NCBI RefSeq assembly: GCF_000224415.1
Contig: NZ_AFXQ01000025.1
Location: 1 to 40,849 of the forward strand
Direction of reading: 5' to 3'
DNA from: Citricoccus sp. CH26A
Lineage (GTDB): Bacteria; Actinomycetota; Actinomycetes; Actinomycetales; Micrococcaceae
Length of the DNA: 40,849 nucleotides
Of the stretch, positions 8,515 through 17,038 are shown in pieces; the first letter of the stretch is position 1, and each line of letters opens with the position of its first letter. Made by a program: the position numbers and the translations under genes. The notes beneath the pieces were generated by a model. The model did not search any database. It saw only the letters and a list, made by a program, of their open reading frames with translations, and was not told where the DNA came from.

Positions 8515-8570
8515 GCCGAGAGCGGCAGGCGAGCTGCCGCCGTCGGGAACTGCCGGGAGGCAGCGAAGGA

Positions 8571-9068
8571 TCAGCGCTTCGAGAACTGCGAGGCCTTGCG
8601 GGCCTTCTTGAGGCCGGCCTTCTTGCGCTCGATGACGCGGGCGTCGCGGGTCAGGAAGCCGGCCTTCTTGAGGGCCGGGCGGTTGTTCTCCCGGTCGATC
8701 TCGTTGAGGGCACGGGCCACGCCCAGGCGCAGGGCGCCGGACTGACCGGAGGGGCCACCGCCGGAGATGCGGGCGATGACGTCATAGGCACCCTCGAGCT
8801 CGAGAAGCTTGAACGGGTCGTTGACTTCCTGCTGGTGCAGCTTGTTCGGGAAGTAGGTCTCGAGGCTGCGACCGTTGATGGTCCACTGGCCGGAGCCGGG
8901 GATCACGCGGACGCGGGCGATGGCCTGCTTGCGACGACCCACGGCGCCGCCGGCGACGGTCAGGGCCGGGCGCTCGGAGACCGCAACGGCCTCGGCAGCG
9001 GGGGTGGACTCGGAGGTGTAGCTGGTCAGCTCCACTTCCTCGGTCGACTCATTCTCATTCAGAGTCAT
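8571..9068 (-). CDS. rpsI: 30S ribosomal protein S9 (uS9)
   Basis: S9 sits in the head of the 30S subunit, and its C-terminal tail reaches the P-site tRNA. The 165-residue protein has its conserved core from about residue 43 ([20 protein letters not shown]), the [20 protein letters not shown] segment, and the basic tail [11 protein letters not shown] with its terminal Lys-Arg. The first ~40 residues form an acidic Glu/Thr/Ser-rich leader absent from E. coli S9 (130 residues); such leaders are usual in actinobacteria. AAGGAG lies five bases before the ATG. The gene is second in the rplM-rpsI operon, 35 bp after L13, and is followed by the nested terminator. Confidence 0.97.
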   Translation of the reverse strand: MTLNENESTEEVELTSYTSESTPAAEAVAVSERPALTVAGGAVGRRKQAIARVRVIPGSGQWTINGRSLETYFPNKLHQQEVNDPFKLLELEGAYDVIARISGGGPSGQSGALRLGVARALNEIDRENNRPALKKAGFLTRDARVIERKKAGLKKARKASQFSKR

Positions 9069-9103
9069 GGTTCTCCTTGAAAGATTGTGGTGGGGCTGAC
9101 CCG

Positions 9104-9547
9104 TTACTGGGCGACCTGGGTGATCTCGAACGTCTTCGGCTGCTGGGCGGCGTGCGGGTGCTCGGCACCGCGGTACACCTTGAGCTTGTGGATCTGCTCA
9201 GCAGCCAGGGAGTTCTTCGGGAGCATGCCGCGGACGGCCTTCTCCACGGCGCGGACCGGGTTCTTCTCCAGCAGTTCCGCGTAGGACACGGACGAGAGGC
9301 CACCCGGGAAACCGGAGTGGCGGTAGGCCCGCTTCTTCTCGAGCTTGGCGCCGGTCAGGGCCACCTTCTCGGCGTTGATGATGATGACGAAATCGCCCAT
9401 ATCCATGTGGGGGGCGAAGGTCGGCTTGTGCTTTCCGCGCAGCAGAGTTGCGGTCTGGCTGGCAAGACGACCCAGCACGACGTCAGTGGCGTCGATGACG
9501 TGCCACTGGCGGTCGGCGTCGCCGGGCTTGGGAGTGTACGTACGCAC
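9104..9547 (-). CDS. rplM: 50S ribosomal protein L13 (uL13)
   Basis: L13 is an early-assembly protein of the 50S subunit. I chose the GTG at 9547, giving 147 residues beginning [10 protein letters not shown], the usual actinobacterial start; an upstream ATG at 9616 would add 23 residues unlike the family. Diagnostic segments are [17 protein letters not shown] (nucleotide-like fold edge), [20 protein letters not shown] and the [18 protein letters not shown]-terminus. The weak ribosome-binding site GAAGG lies about nine bases upstream. It heads the rplM-rpsI operon. Its predicted promoter is about 220 bases upstream, leaving a long leader that could host autoregulation by L13, as known in other bacteria. 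Confidence 0.97.
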   Translation of the reverse strand: MRTYTPKPGDADRQWHVIDATDVVLGRLASQTATLLRGKHKPTFAPHMDMGDFVIIINAEKVALTGAKLEKKRAYRHSGFPGGLSSVSYAELLEKNPVRAVEKAVRGMLPKNSLAAEQIHKLKVYRGAEHPHAAQQPKTFEITQVAQ

Positions 9548-9770
9548 GGTGTTTGCCTTCGTGTTCGGTGTCGGTACAGTGACCTGGCCGCAGGGCGTGA
9601 GTCCGCGGGCGGGCACTGAGTTCTTCGGTGCGCAACCGGTACATCAGGTGAGGACTGATGTGAGGCCGGGTCCGAAAGCTTCCCGGCGGCGCTCCGGGCA
9701 TTAGTGACCATGCAACCAGGCCACCCGAGGGCACAGCGAATCCGGGAAAGGACACGCACAACGAAGATTC

Positions 9771-9799
9771 ATACTACCGGACCGACGCACGGCGGGCAA
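9771..9799 (-). promoter_or_regulatory. Promoter of rplM-rpsI operon
   Basis: On the minus strand TTGCCC (9794-9799) and TAGTAT (9771-9776) are separated by exactly 17 bp. The predicted start is near 9764, which leaves a leader of about 217 bases before the L13 GTG. The minus-10 is of the same TAGNNT form as the candidates before rpsL and tuf. Confidence 0.55.
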
Positions 9800-10066
9800 A
9801 GCGTGGGTTCGGACGGCGCCCGGCCGCCGATGGGCGCAGGTCCGGGGTCGACGACGGGCGCCCGGGGCGGGATGGGATCGGGGCGGGCGCCCGGGCGCGG
9901 TGTTCGCACCGGGTCCGAACACTGGCAGATCGGGCGTCAGTGCTGGGAGCCGGGAGTGACGCCCGCCCCCTACTCCGAACTCCACAGGTGACCACTTACC
10001 GCGTGTCGTCCACAGATTCTCTCGATCGCTTTCTTCTCCAAGAGGCTCGTGATGGGATGGATGTAT

Positions 10067-10082
10067 TCGAACATCAGTTCTA
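10067..10082 (+). promoter_or_regulatory. LexA (SOS) box
   Basis: TCGAACATCAGTTCTA matches the actinobacterial/Bacillus-type SOS box TCGAAC-N4-GTTCGA at 11 of 12 fixed positions. It ends 45 bp before the start of the 13E12-family gene. In Mycobacterium tuberculosis several 13E12 genes are known members of the LexA regulon, so damage-induced expression is expected here. Confidence 0.75.
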
Positions 10083-10127
10083 CAACCGGGGTGAGCAGCC
10101 TCCGGAGCAGGCCGGGAGGAGGCCAGG

Positions 10128-11837
10128 ATGACGGCGCAGGAACAGGAGACTCCCGGGGCACCTCTCGCCGACGACCTCGACCTGCTGTCCCTCGAGGAGC
10201 TCGTTCGGCTCGCCTCTGCGGCATCCATGTCGCTGACGCGCAGGCTCTCATCAGCACGGTCACTGGACGAACTCGCTCCCGTGCTCCATCCGGAGGAGCG
10301 TGCGGGCGACTGGGGAGCCATGTGTCTCGCCGGTGGTTCGTCAGGCACGGAAACCGCAGAGGACCGCCTGCCGCCGTCGACTCCCTGCGCCCGATCCTCG
10401 CGCGCGGCCCGTGCTGATGTGATGGATAGGAGGCCTCTCCCGGGGGTCGACATCGAGGATGCCACTCTCACGCTGCCGGCCCTCCACCACGCGCTCGAGA
10501 CAGTGGCCCGCTCCGTCACGGCGGCGCAGATGTCCCTGGCGGGCCACACGGCGGAGGTCTTCGACCTGCCGGCCGAGCGGTCTCGGCTGCTCGGGATGCC
10601 GGAGGGCAAGACGGCATTCCGGGACACGGCCGACTACCTGCGGGGCGTGCTTCGCGTGGACATCTCCGAGAGCAGGCGCAGGCTTCGCCATGCCGCCGTT
10701 CTCTGCGAGTCACGGGCCCTGACGGGCGAGACTCTGCCTCCGCGGCTTCCCCAGCTCGCCGGCGCCGTGCTCGAGGGCCTACTGGACCGATCCGCCATCG
10801 ACCACGTCAACAACACCCTGGCCGAGGCTCGCACGATCGCCGACCGCGCAGGCATCGAGCCCCAGGCCGCGGACCTCATGATCCGCCAGGGCGAGAACCT
10901 CATGGTCGAGCAGGGGCAGACCATGGACCCGCGCAACCTGCAGAAGGTGTGCCATCACTGGTTGAAGCACTTCGAGGCTGCAGTGGATCCTGACGGGAAG
11001 GAACCGGTCGACCTCGATTCCCCACGGCTCCAGGGGCTGGTGCACAAGGGCAAGAGCAACGGTTTCCATCAGTGGTTGCTGTCCGCGAACGACGCCCAGC
11101 ACGAGATCCTCATGACCATCGCCTCTGCTGCGACCAATCCCCGGGCCCGGCAGAACAGCCCCGAGCCCGGGCAGGCCGCGCATGGAGCGGAGGCCGACGA
11201 CGGCGATACCGAACCACCGACCGATCCGCGCACGGACAACCAGAAGCGGCTCGACGGCCTGATTGCCTGCCTGTCCGGAGGCCTCGCCGTCGCCGACAGC
11301 AAGACCCTCCCCTGGACGGGTGGGATGCGCCCCCAGGTGGCCGTGACCATCGATTACCGGACGCTGCTGCGGGATCTCGTGGACACGGGAACCATCACCG
11401 TGGAGGACCTGACCCGGTTCCAGTCGCATGCTGCCTTCACCGGGACGGTCCACCCACAGAACATCCGCACCCTGGCCTGCGACGCGGACATCCTGCCGGT
11501 GGTCCTGGGCGGTGACGGCCAGGTGCTTGACGTCGGACGGGCCCAGCGGCTCTTCCCCGCACGGCTCCGTCAGGCCATCGCTGCCAGGGACGGCGGTTGT
11601 GCTGCACCGGGATGCAGTATTCCTGCACCGTGGTGCGATGTCCACCACGTGGAGCACTGGGAACGGGGTGGACCCACGTCAACGGACAACGGGGTGTTGT
11701 TGTGCAACCATCACCACCACGCCGTGCACGCGGGCGCCTGGGAGATCGACATGAGATCGGGGCGGCCGTGGTTCATCCCCGCCCCCTATCTGGATCCACG
11801 GCAACGGCCCCAGCGCAACAGATACTGGCGGCAGTAG
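10128..11837 (+). CDS. 13E12-repeat family HNH endonuclease-like protein (DUF222 plus HNH)
   Basis: This 569-residue protein has the two-part layout of the actinobacterial 13E12 REP family: an alpha-helical DUF222 region over most of the N-terminal part, with the typical segment RHAAVLCESRALTGETLPPR, and a C-terminal HNH domain. In the HNH domain CAAPGC (491-496), CDVHHVEHW (503-511) and LLCNHHHHAVH (about 525-535) give two zinc-binding Cys pairs and the catalytic His. It ends in the usual proline-rich tail after WFIPAPYLDP. The strong GGAGG eight bases before the ATG fixes the start. A LexA box lies upstream. Family members are often multicopy and are suspected mobile or selfish nucleases, but their function is unproven. 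Confidence 0.92.
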   Translation: MTAQEQETPGAPLADDLDLLSLEELVRLASAASMSLTRRLSSARSLDELAPVLHPEERAGDWGAMCLAGGSSGTETAEDRLPPSTPCARSSRAARADVMDRRPLPGVDIEDATLTLPALHHALETVARSVTAAQMSLAGHTAEVFDLPAERSRLLGMPEGKTAFRDTADYLRGVLRVDISESRRRLRHAAVLCESRALTGETLPPRLPQLAGAVLEGLLDRSAIDHVNNTLAEARTIADRAGIEPQAADLMIRQGENLMVEQGQTMDPRNLQKVCHHWLKHFEAAVDPDGKEPVDLDSPRLQGLVHKGKSNGFHQWLLSANDAQHEILMTIASAATNPRARQNSPEPGQAAHGAEADDGDTEPPTDPRTDNQKRLDGLIACLSGGLAVADSKTLPWTGGMRPQVAVTIDYRTLLRDLVDTGTITVEDLTRFQSHAAFTGTVHPQNIRTLACDADILPVVLGGDGQVLDVGRAQRLFPARLRQAIAARDGGCAAPGCSIPAPWCDVHHVEHWERGGPTSTDNGVLLCNHHHHAVHAGAWEIDMRSGRPWFIPAPYLDPRQRPQRNRYWRQ

Positions 11838-11872
11838 TGGGCCCCGCGAACGTGGTCGGCCCTACGGTTGAC

Positions 11873-12844
11873 TCAGGAACCGTTGCCGACGTTCGACCGT
11901 CCTCGCACGGCCGTCTCGTGGCTGCGGCGCTTGGCGCGCGTTCCCTCGGCACGGGCAGCATGGGCACCCGGGTCTGCACCGTCGTCCGGATACCGGACGT
12001 GTTCCAGCACCAGGGCGTGCGGCGGCGCGAGCTTGGTCTGCGAGTCACGGACCATGGCCTCCAACCGCTTGGCGACCCAGCCCTGTTCGTGACGGCCCTC
12101 CCCCACCTGGATGACGGCGGCCACCAGCGCCCGCACCATGTTGTGGCAGAACGCATCGGCCTGCAGTCGGGCGGTGATGACGCCGCTCTGGTCATCACGG
12201 GTGACTGCGAAATCCTGCAGTTCCCGGATGGTCGTGGCCCCGTCGCGCGGCCTGCAGAACGTCAGGAAGTCGTGCAGTCCCAGGACGGACACCGCCTCTG
12301 CATGCATCGCCTCGACGTCCAGGGCCGTCTTGTGCCAGAACGTGTAGCGGCGGTTCAGGGGGTCGCGGGTTTCCGGCGCGTCACTGATTGCGTAGCTGTA
12401 GGAACGCCACAGGGCGGAGAATCGCGCATCAAAGCCCTCGGGGGCCCGTGCGGCGCGGTGGATGGTCAGGGCCCCGTGTTCGCGGCTGAGGGCGCCGGAC
12501 AGTCGCCGTACCAGCGTCGACGCCGGGTCCAGGCCCTCGCGACCGCGCGTGACCCCGAGCCACTCGGCCTCGGTCAGGTCGAAGTGGACGACCTGTCCCC
12601 GAGCGTGCACACCCGCGTCCGTGCGACCTGCGACGACCGTTCGCACGGGACGGCGGATGATCATCCCCAGGCCGTCCTCCAATGCCCCCTGGACGGTGGG
12701 CAGCCCCGGTTGGGTGGCCCAGCCGTTGTAGTCCGTGCCGTCGTAGGCGAGATCCAGCCTGACGCGGACGAGTGCGGGATCCGAGGAGAATGCTTCTCCG
12801 GACAGCGCCGAGTCGCTCGGTACGGTTTCGGGCGTCGAGGGCAT
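11873..12844 (-). CDS. truA: tRNA pseudouridine synthase A
   Basis: TruA converts uridines 38-40 of the tRNA anticodon arm to pseudouridine. The catalytic aspartate lies in the diagnostic GRTDAGVHARGQVVHFD. Other family blocks are LDLAYDGTDYNGWATQPG and FWHKTALDVEAM and, near the C-terminus, ADAFCHNMVRALVAAVIQVGEG. The start at 12844 (323 residues) is chosen because a TAGGAT hexamer ends seven bases before it, suggesting a leaderless message, and AGGA also lies eight bases upstream. The tail after VLEHVRYPDD is a low-complexity basic extension. truA normally follows rplQ directly; here a CPBP protease gene on the other strand separates them, so truA has its own promoter. Confidence 0.95.
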   Translation of the reverse strand: MPSTPETVPSDSALSGEAFSSDPALVRVRLDLAYDGTDYNGWATQPGLPTVQGALEDGLGMIIRRPVRTVVAGRTDAGVHARGQVVHFDLTEAEWLGVTRGREGLDPASTLVRRLSGALSREHGALTIHRAARAPEGFDARFSALWRSYSYAISDAPETRDPLNRRYTFWHKTALDVEAMHAEAVSVLGLHDFLTFCRPRDGATTIRELQDFAVTRDDQSGVITARLQADAFCHNMVRALVAAVIQVGEGRHEQGWVAKRLEAMVRDSQTKLAPPHALVLEHVRYPDDGADPGAHAARAEGTRAKRRSHETAVRGRSNVGNGS

Positions 12845-12902
12845 GGGGTTCATCCTAGGACGGAGGCCGAAGCGGTTCGGCCGGGACGGCAGAATGACAG
12901 GC
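12845..12902. promoter_or_regulatory. Compact divergent promoter region, both genes possibly leaderless
   Basis: Leftward, TAGGAT (12852-12857 on the minus strand) is followed by seven bases and the truA ATG at 12844. Rightward, CAGAAT (12890-12895) is followed by seven bases and the ATG at 12903. No clear minus-35 is visible on either side. Minus-10 hexamers at this distance are the hallmark of leaderless transcripts, which are common in actinobacteria. Confidence 0.4.
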
Positions 12903-13730
12903 ATGGAACCCTGGATGTCGTACCTGCTGACCGTCACGCCGGGCATCATCCTGGTGGCCGTCGTCGTGATGCTCCTCCCCCGTCAGGCCCACGGTGTACG
13001 GGTCCTGGTGCTGATCCTGGGATTCATCTTCGCCCGGGACGCGATGACCACCCACGGACTCTGGGAATTCGGCACAACGGACGTCGGTTCCGCCTCCGAG
13101 GCCGCCCCGTTCGAGATACCGCGGTTCTGGTTGCGGTTCACCGACGATCCGATCGCGCTGCTGGTGCTGGCGGTCGCCTCACTGGCGTTGGCGGCCGGCG
13201 CCGTGCTGGCGTGCCGGGAACAGCGCTGGACCGTCCTGTGGACCGGACACCGGTGGTGGACATCGGTCCTGGCCGGCATGCTGGGCATGGCCGTCATCGT
13301 GCTGCCGTTCCTGTGGCTATACGGCACGATCGGCGTGTGGTTCCCGGCGTTGTCTGGCGGAATGCCGGTGATCCCCGTCGAGGACCGCGGCGGCAGCGTC
13401 GCCGCCGGGCTGCTGATCGTGCTCGCGGTGTTCGCCCTGTGCGGCAACCTCCTCGAGGAGGTGCTGTTCCGCGGCTTCCTCCAGGCGCACCTGGAGGACG
13501 AGAGTACAGGCCGGACCGGTCGCTGGAGGGCCGCCCTGCTGTCGGGCCTGATCTTCGCCGCCGGACACCTGTTCCTGGCCTACACCGTGACCGACATCGG
13601 TTGGCCGCTGGTCGCGTTCACCCTCTTCGAAGGACTCGTCTGCGCCATCGTGGCGTTGCGGCACGGTGTCCTCGGGTCGACGGTCGCCCACGGCGGGGCC
13701 ATCTTCGTGCTGGCGTCGGGGCTGGTCTGA
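12903..13730 (+). CDS. CPBP-family intramembrane metalloprotease (CAAX/Abi)
   Basis: This polytopic membrane protein has about 275 residues and about eight hydrophobic segments. It carries the CPBP motifs: EExxxR in NLLEEVLFRGFLQAHLED, FxxxH in FAAGHLFLA, and a final HGGAIFV where the family has HxxxN/B. Related proteins cleave prenylated or other membrane substrates, act in bacteriocin immunity or control sigma-factor signalling; the substrate here is unknown. The ATG at 12903 is chosen from a CAGAAT hexamer seven bases upstream; 12894 is an alternative. The gene stands on the plus strand between truA and rplQ, interrupting the usual order, which suggests insertion in this lineage. Confidence 0.88.
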   Translation: MEPWMSYLLTVTPGIILVAVVVMLLPRQAHGVRVLVLILGFIFARDAMTTHGLWEFGTTDVGSASEAAPFEIPRFWLRFTDDPIALLVLAVASLALAAGAVLACREQRWTVLWTGHRWWTSVLAGMLGMAVIVLPFLWLYGTIGVWFPALSGGMPVIPVEDRGGSVAAGLLIVLAVFALCGNLLEEVLFRGFLQAHLEDESTGRTGRWRAALLSGLIFAAGHLFLAYTVTDIGWPLVAFTLFEGLVCAIVALRHGVLGSTVAHGGAIFVLASGLV

Positions 13731-13805
13731 CCCGCCCGTCGCCCGCCCACGCACCCCAGACCCCACGCGGCCCTGGCCCGCCTCCGCCTCCACCCCCCAA
13801 CGCAA

Positions 13806-13843
13806 CGACCCGCCTCCCCCACGTACGTGGGGAAAGCGGGTCG
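13806..13843. terminator. Bidirectional terminator hairpin between CPBP gene and rplQ
   Basis: CGACCCGC (13806-13813) pairs with GCGGGTCG (13836-13843), and inside it CCCCACGT pairs with ACGTGGGG (13817-13832). The two stems are separated by a small internal loop (CTC on one side, AAA on the other). The position between convergent gene ends fits termination of both the protease gene and the alpha operon. Confidence 0.8.
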
Positions 13844-13892
13844 GAACGACGCAGTCGCGAACAGCGGGGCTGTCACGGACGGCGGGTGAGGA

Positions 13893-14474
13893 TCACTTGT
13901 CCTCGGACTTCTCCTCGGCCGGAGCCTCGGTGGAGTCGGCCTCGGCGGCAGCCGGAGCCTCGGTCTCAGCAGCCGGAGCCTCAGCGGTCTCGGCCTCGTT
14001 GACCGGAGCCTCGGTGGCCTCGGTCTCGGCGGCCGGGGCAGCCGGAGCGGCGGTCTCGGTGGCCTTCTCGGCCTCCTGGACCACTGCCTGCTTCGGGGAC
14101 ACCGGCTCCATGACGAGCTCGATGACGGCCATCGGGGCGTTGTCGCCGTGACGGTTGCCGATCTTGGTGATGCGGGTGTAGCCACCCTCGCGGTTGGCCA
14201 TGGCCGGTGCGATCACGGTGAAGAGCTCGTGCACGATGGTCTTGTTCGTGCGGTTCTTCGCCGAGATGATGCCCTGGACCTTGCGGCGGGACGCGAGGTC
14301 ACCCTTCTTGGCGAAGGTGATCAGGCGCTCGGCGAAGGGACGCAGGCGCTTGGCCTTGGTCACCGTCGTGGTGATCTTCTTGTGCTCGAACAGGTTGGCC
14401 GAGAGGTTGGCCAGCATGATCCGCTCGTGGGCAGGGCCGCCGCCCAGGCGCGGTCCCTTGGTGGGGGTAGGCAT
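13893..14474 (-). CDS. rplQ: 50S ribosomal protein L17 (bL17) with long acidic tail
   Basis: L17 lies near the peptide exit tunnel. The first ~125 residues are the conserved core ([33 protein letters not shown]). A ~70-residue Ala/Glu/Thr/Pro-rich acidic tail follows; core L17 is about 120-130 residues, so the protein is much longer than the E. coli form, as in other actinobacteria. GAGGAG lies eight bases before the ATG. It is the last gene of the alpha operon, 70 bp after rpoA, and runs into the hairpin at 13806-13843. Confidence 0.97.
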   Translation of the reverse strand: MPTPTKGPRLGGGPAHERIMLANLSANLFEHKKITTTVTKAKRLRPFAERLITFAKKGDLASRRKVQGIISAKNRTNKTIVHELFTVIAPAMANREGGYTRITKIGNRHGDNAPMAVIELVMEPVSPKQAVVQEAEKATETAAPAAPAAETEATEAPVNEAETAEAPAAETEAPAAAEADSTEAPAEEKSEDK

Positions 14475-14544
14475 TGGTGATTCTCCTCAGATGGACCCTG
14501 ACGGCTGCCGGCCATCAGGACGCTATGGGTGGTGGTACGGCGGC

Positions 14545-15546
14545 TCAGTACTCGGCGCCGTAGGACTCCTCGTCCGACTCCTGGGAGTGCAGCGAGGGGT
14601 CGTAGCCAGCCGGGGAGTCCTTCAGGGACAGACCCAGTTCGGTCAGCTTTTCCTTGACTTCGTCGATGGACTTGGCACCGAAGTTCCGGATGTCCATCAG
14701 GTCGGCCTCGGAGCGAGCGACCAGCTCGCCGACGGTGTGGATGCCCTCGCGCTTCAGGCAGTTGTAGGAGCGCACGGTCATCTCCAGCTCCTCGATCGGC
14801 AGGGCCAGATCGGTGGTGATGTCGGTCTCCGTCGGGTTCGGGCCGATCTCGATGCCCTCGGCATCGACGTTCAGCTCGCGAGCCAGCCCGAACAGCTCCA
14901 CCAGGGTGGTGCCGGCCGAGGCCACGGCGTCACGCGGAAGCATGGACTCCTTGGTCTCGACGTCGAGGATCAGGCTGTCGAAGTCGGTGCGCTGCTCCAC
15001 ACGGGTGGCCTCGACCTTGAAGGTGACCTTCAGGACCGGGGAGTAGATGGAGTCGACCGGAATCCGGCCGATCTCGGCATCCGCGCTCTTGTTCTGGGCG
15101 GCGGTGACGTAACCACGGCCACGCTCGACGATGAGCTCCATGTCGAACTTGCCCTTGCCGTTCAGCGTGGCGATGTGCAGGTCCGGGTTGTGGACCTCGA
15201 CGCCGGCCGGGGACGTGATGTCCGCGGCGGTGACGACGCCGGGGCCCTGCTTGCGCAGGTACGCAACGACGGGCTCATCGTGCTCGGAGGAGACCGACAG
15301 CTTCTTGATGTTCAGGATGACCTCGGTGACGTCTTCCTTCACACCGGCGACGGTGCTGAACTCGTGCAGCACCCCATCCACGCGGATGCTGGTGACAGCA
15401 GCGCCCGGGATGGAGGACAGCAGGGTCCGGCGAAGGGAGTTGCCGAGGGTGTAGCCGAAACCCGGCTCCAGGGGCTCGATGACGAATCGGGAGCGGTTGT
15501 CGGATACGACTTCTTCAGTCAGCGTGGGGCGCTGTGCAATGAGCAC
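14545..15546 (-). CDS. rpoA: DNA-directed RNA polymerase alpha subunit
   Basis: The alpha subunit starts RNA polymerase assembly and contacts activators and UP elements. The N-terminal dimerisation domain (about 1-225) has [20 protein letters not shown] and [20 protein letters not shown]. The C-terminal domain (about 240-310) has [20 protein letters not shown] and [15 protein letters not shown] chose the GTG at 15546 (333 residues, VLIAQRPTL) because AAAGGAA lies about six bases upstream and homologues begin there; an in-frame ATG at 15552 overlaps that ribosome-binding site. The gene follows rpsK after a 160-bp spacer that holds a strong hairpin and no rpsD. Confidence 0.97.
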   Translation of the reverse strand: MLIAQRPTLTEEVVSDNRSRFVIEPLEPGFGYTLGNSLRRTLLSSIPGAAVTSIRVDGVLHEFSTVAGVKEDVTEVILNIKKLSVSSEHDEPVVAYLRKQGPGVVTAADITSPAGVEVHNPDLHIATLNGKGKFDMELIVERGRGYVTAAQNKSADAEIGRIPVDSIYSPVLKVTFKVEATRVEQRTDFDSLILDVETKESMLPRDAVASAGTTLVELFGLARELNVDAEGIEIGPNPTETDITTDLALPIEELEMTVRSYNCLKREGIHTVGELVARSEADLMDIRNFGAKSIDEVKEKLTELGLSLKDSPAGYDPSLHSQESDEESYGAEY

Positions 15547-15626
15547 TGACATTTCCTTTCGGCGAGCGTCCGCCATATGACGCACACGATGGGTGGAAAC
15601 GAATGGGGTGGGCTGGAAGCACCGGC

Positions 15627-15695
15627 GCGCACGCCCCGCGACGGGCGGCCCTCACGAGAGAACTCGAGTGAGGACCGCACGCCCGGGGCGTGCGC
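15627..15695 (-). promoter_or_regulatory. Nested hairpin in the rpsK-rpoA spacer
   Basis: A perfect 12-bp stem pairs GCGCACGCCCCG (15627-15638) with CGGGGCGTGCGC (15684-15695). Its loop holds CCTCAC/GTGAGG (15650-15655 with 15668-15673), closed inside by GAG-AGAA-CTC. It could be an attenuator, an RNA-processing site or a partial terminator that sets RpoA level relative to S11 and S13. It has no T-run after it. Confidence 0.6.
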
Positions 15696-15707
15696 TCGGC
15701 ACGGGGG

Positions 15708-16112
15708 TCAGACGCGGCGGCGCTTGGCCGGACGGCAACCGTTGTGGGCGGAGGGGGTCACGTCCGAGATGGAGCCCACCTCGAGCCCGGCGGCCTGCAG
15801 CGAACGGATCGCGGTCTCGCGGCCGGAGCCGGGACCCTTCACGAACACGTCGACCTTGCGCAGCCCGTGCTCCTGAGCGGCCTTGGCGGCCTTCTCAGCG
15901 GCCATCTGGGCGGCGTAAGGGGTGGACTTACGCGAACCCTTGAAGCCCACCTCGCCGGCCGAGGCCCACGAGATGACAGCACCAGTGGTGTCCGTGATGG
16001 ACACGATGGTGTTGTTGAAGGTGCTCTTGATGTGGGCCTGGCCCACGGTGATGTTCTTCTTGTCCTTGCGACGAGGCTTGCGGACACCCGCAGCACGTGT
16101 CTTGGGGGGCAT
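15708..16112 (-). CDS. rpsK: 30S ribosomal protein S11 (uS11)
   Basis: S11 forms part of the platform of the 30S subunit near the mRNA exit. The 134-residue length and motifs are standard: [58 protein letters not shown] and the C-terminus [24 protein letters not shown] lies seven bases before the ATG. It follows rpsM by about 100 bp. In Mycobacterium rpsD comes next; here the next gene is rpoA. Confidence 0.97.
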   Translation of the reverse strand: MPPKTRAAGVRKPRRKDKKNITVGQAHIKSTFNNTIVSITDTTGAVISWASAGEVGFKGSRKSTPYAAQMAAEKAAKAAQEHGLRKVDVFVKGPGSGRETAIRSLQAAGLEVGSISDVTPSAHNGCRPAKRRRV

Positions 16113-16216
16113 GTGTGTCTCCTACGAAAGCTGGATCTGGGCGGGACCCGGACTCGCTGTGCAGCACAACCGTGCAGCCAGCCAGGCCCGGATCGAGGCG
16201 ATAGAGCCGGGAAGCG

Positions 16217-16585
16217 TTACTTCTTCTTGCCGGCGACGGTCTTCTTCGGACCCTTGCGGGTACGGGCGTTGGTCTTGGTGCGCTGGCCGCGGACGGGCAG
16301 TCCACGACGGTGACGCAGCCCCTCGTAGGAGCCGATCTCCACCTTGCGGCGGATGTCCGCGGCGACCTCGCGCCGCAGGTCACCCTCGACCTTGAAGTTG
16401 GCCTCGATGTAATCGCGCAGAGCCACCAGCTGTTCGTCGCTGAGATCCTTCACGCGGGTGTTCGGGTCGACCCCGGTCGCTGCCAGGGTCTGCTCGGCGC
16501 GGGTCTGGCCCACACCGAAGATGTACGTGAGAGCGATGACGATGCGCTTCTCGCGCGGGATGTCGACGCCTGCTAGACGTGCCAT
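16217..16585 (-). CDS. rpsM: 30S ribosomal protein S13 (uS13)
   Basis: S13 lies in the 30S head, bridges to the 50S subunit and touches P-site tRNA with its C-terminal tail. The 122-residue protein has [20 protein letters not shown], the helix-two-turn-helix core, and the [20 protein letters not shown] signature followed by a basic KKTVAGKKK tail. A GGAGG eight bases upstream supports the ATG at 16585. A 286-bp spacer with several stem-loops separates it from rpmJ. Confidence 0.97.
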   Translation of the reverse strand: MARLAGVDIPREKRIVIALTYIFGVGQTRAEQTLAATGVDPNTRVKDLSDEQLVALRDYIEANFKVEGDLRREVAADIRRKVEIGSYEGLRHRRGLPVRGQRTKTNARTRKGPKKTVAGKKK

Positions 16586-16875
16586 ATGGCCGTCCTCCTC
16601 GTTCTTCTGAAGCAGAGGTCTGCACCAGCACGTCCCCTCCCCCGGGAATCACCATGACGTGGATTCCCTGCGGTGCCCTGTACGGCGGTCCCGGCGAAGT
16701 TCCGGGTTCTCAATCCGCCGACCGGCGTCTCACGCGGTTCGGGTCCCCGGCCTCTGCGTCCAGGGGTTGCCGTGGTCATCCGTGGATGACGCGGGCTGTG
16801 CTGCTGTTCGGTCCGGAATGGACCAGGTCCGTCAGGACCGGTGCTGCGCGTGGACGATCCCGTCGTGAGACGAGG
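16586..16875 (-). other. Structured rpmJ-rpsM spacer with several small hairpins
   Basis: No gene is visible in this 290-bp spacer, which is long for a ribosomal operon. It contains successive stem-loops: GGGAATC/GATTCCC (16644-16668), CCCGG/CCGGG (16690-16706), GTCATC-CGTG-GATGAC (16775-16790), GGTCC/GGACC (16810-16824) and GGTCC-GTCA-GGACC (16826-16839). The last two share neighbouring GGTCC/GGACC elements and could pair alternatively. A leader for S13-dependent or other control, or a promoter region, is possible. Confidence 0.5.
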
Positions 16876-16989
16876 TCAGCCCTGGCGCTGCTTGTGGCGT
16901 GGGTTCTCGCAGATCACCAGAACGCGGCCCTTACGGCGCACGACCTGGCACTTGTCGCAGATCCGCTTCACGCTCGGCTGAACCTTCAT
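16876..16989 (-). CDS. rpmJ: 50S ribosomal protein L36 (bL36), zinc-binding form
   Basis: This 37-residue protein starts [20 protein letters not shown] and ends in NPRHKQRQG. It has the complete zinc ribbon Cys11-x2-Cys14-x12-Cys27-x4-His32 of the C+ type, so it needs zinc and would be a target for replacement under zinc starvation if a C- paralogue exists elsewhere. GGAGGAGG lies four bases before the ATG. It is 49 bp after infA. Its small size makes it easy to miss. Confidence 0.96.
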   Translation of the reverse strand: MKVQPSVKRICDKCQVVRRKGRVLVICENPRHKQRQG

Positions 16990-17038
16990 GGTTCCTCCTC
17001 CAGCGCTAGCTGTTCAGTTAGCAGTTGTGTGGGTGGGT

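Larger units (their letters stand above)
8265..8570. other. Convergent intergenic region with inverted and direct repeats
   Basis: These 306 bases between the SIP gene and rpsI contain no gene. They hold an imperfect inverted repeat (8289-8377), two copies of a 26-bp direct repeat (8415-8466) and a strong nested hairpin (8463-8514), each listed separately. The remaining bases show nothing recognisable. Confidence 0.7.
9548..10127. other. Divergent intergenic region between rplM and the 13E12-family gene
   Basis: These 580 bases contain no credible gene; the open frames here are low-complexity products of GC richness. The left part is the leader of rplM. The middle holds the rplM promoter (9771-9799) and a very G-rich tract (about 9830-9905). 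The right part holds the LexA box (10067-10082) and a ribosome-binding site GGAGG (10115-10119) of the rightward gene. Confidence 0.65.

Noticed and set aside
10128-11837. Insertion sequence around the 13E12-family gene
   Set aside because: No terminal inverted repeats or target duplications could be seen at the ends of the gene, and no transposase motif is present.
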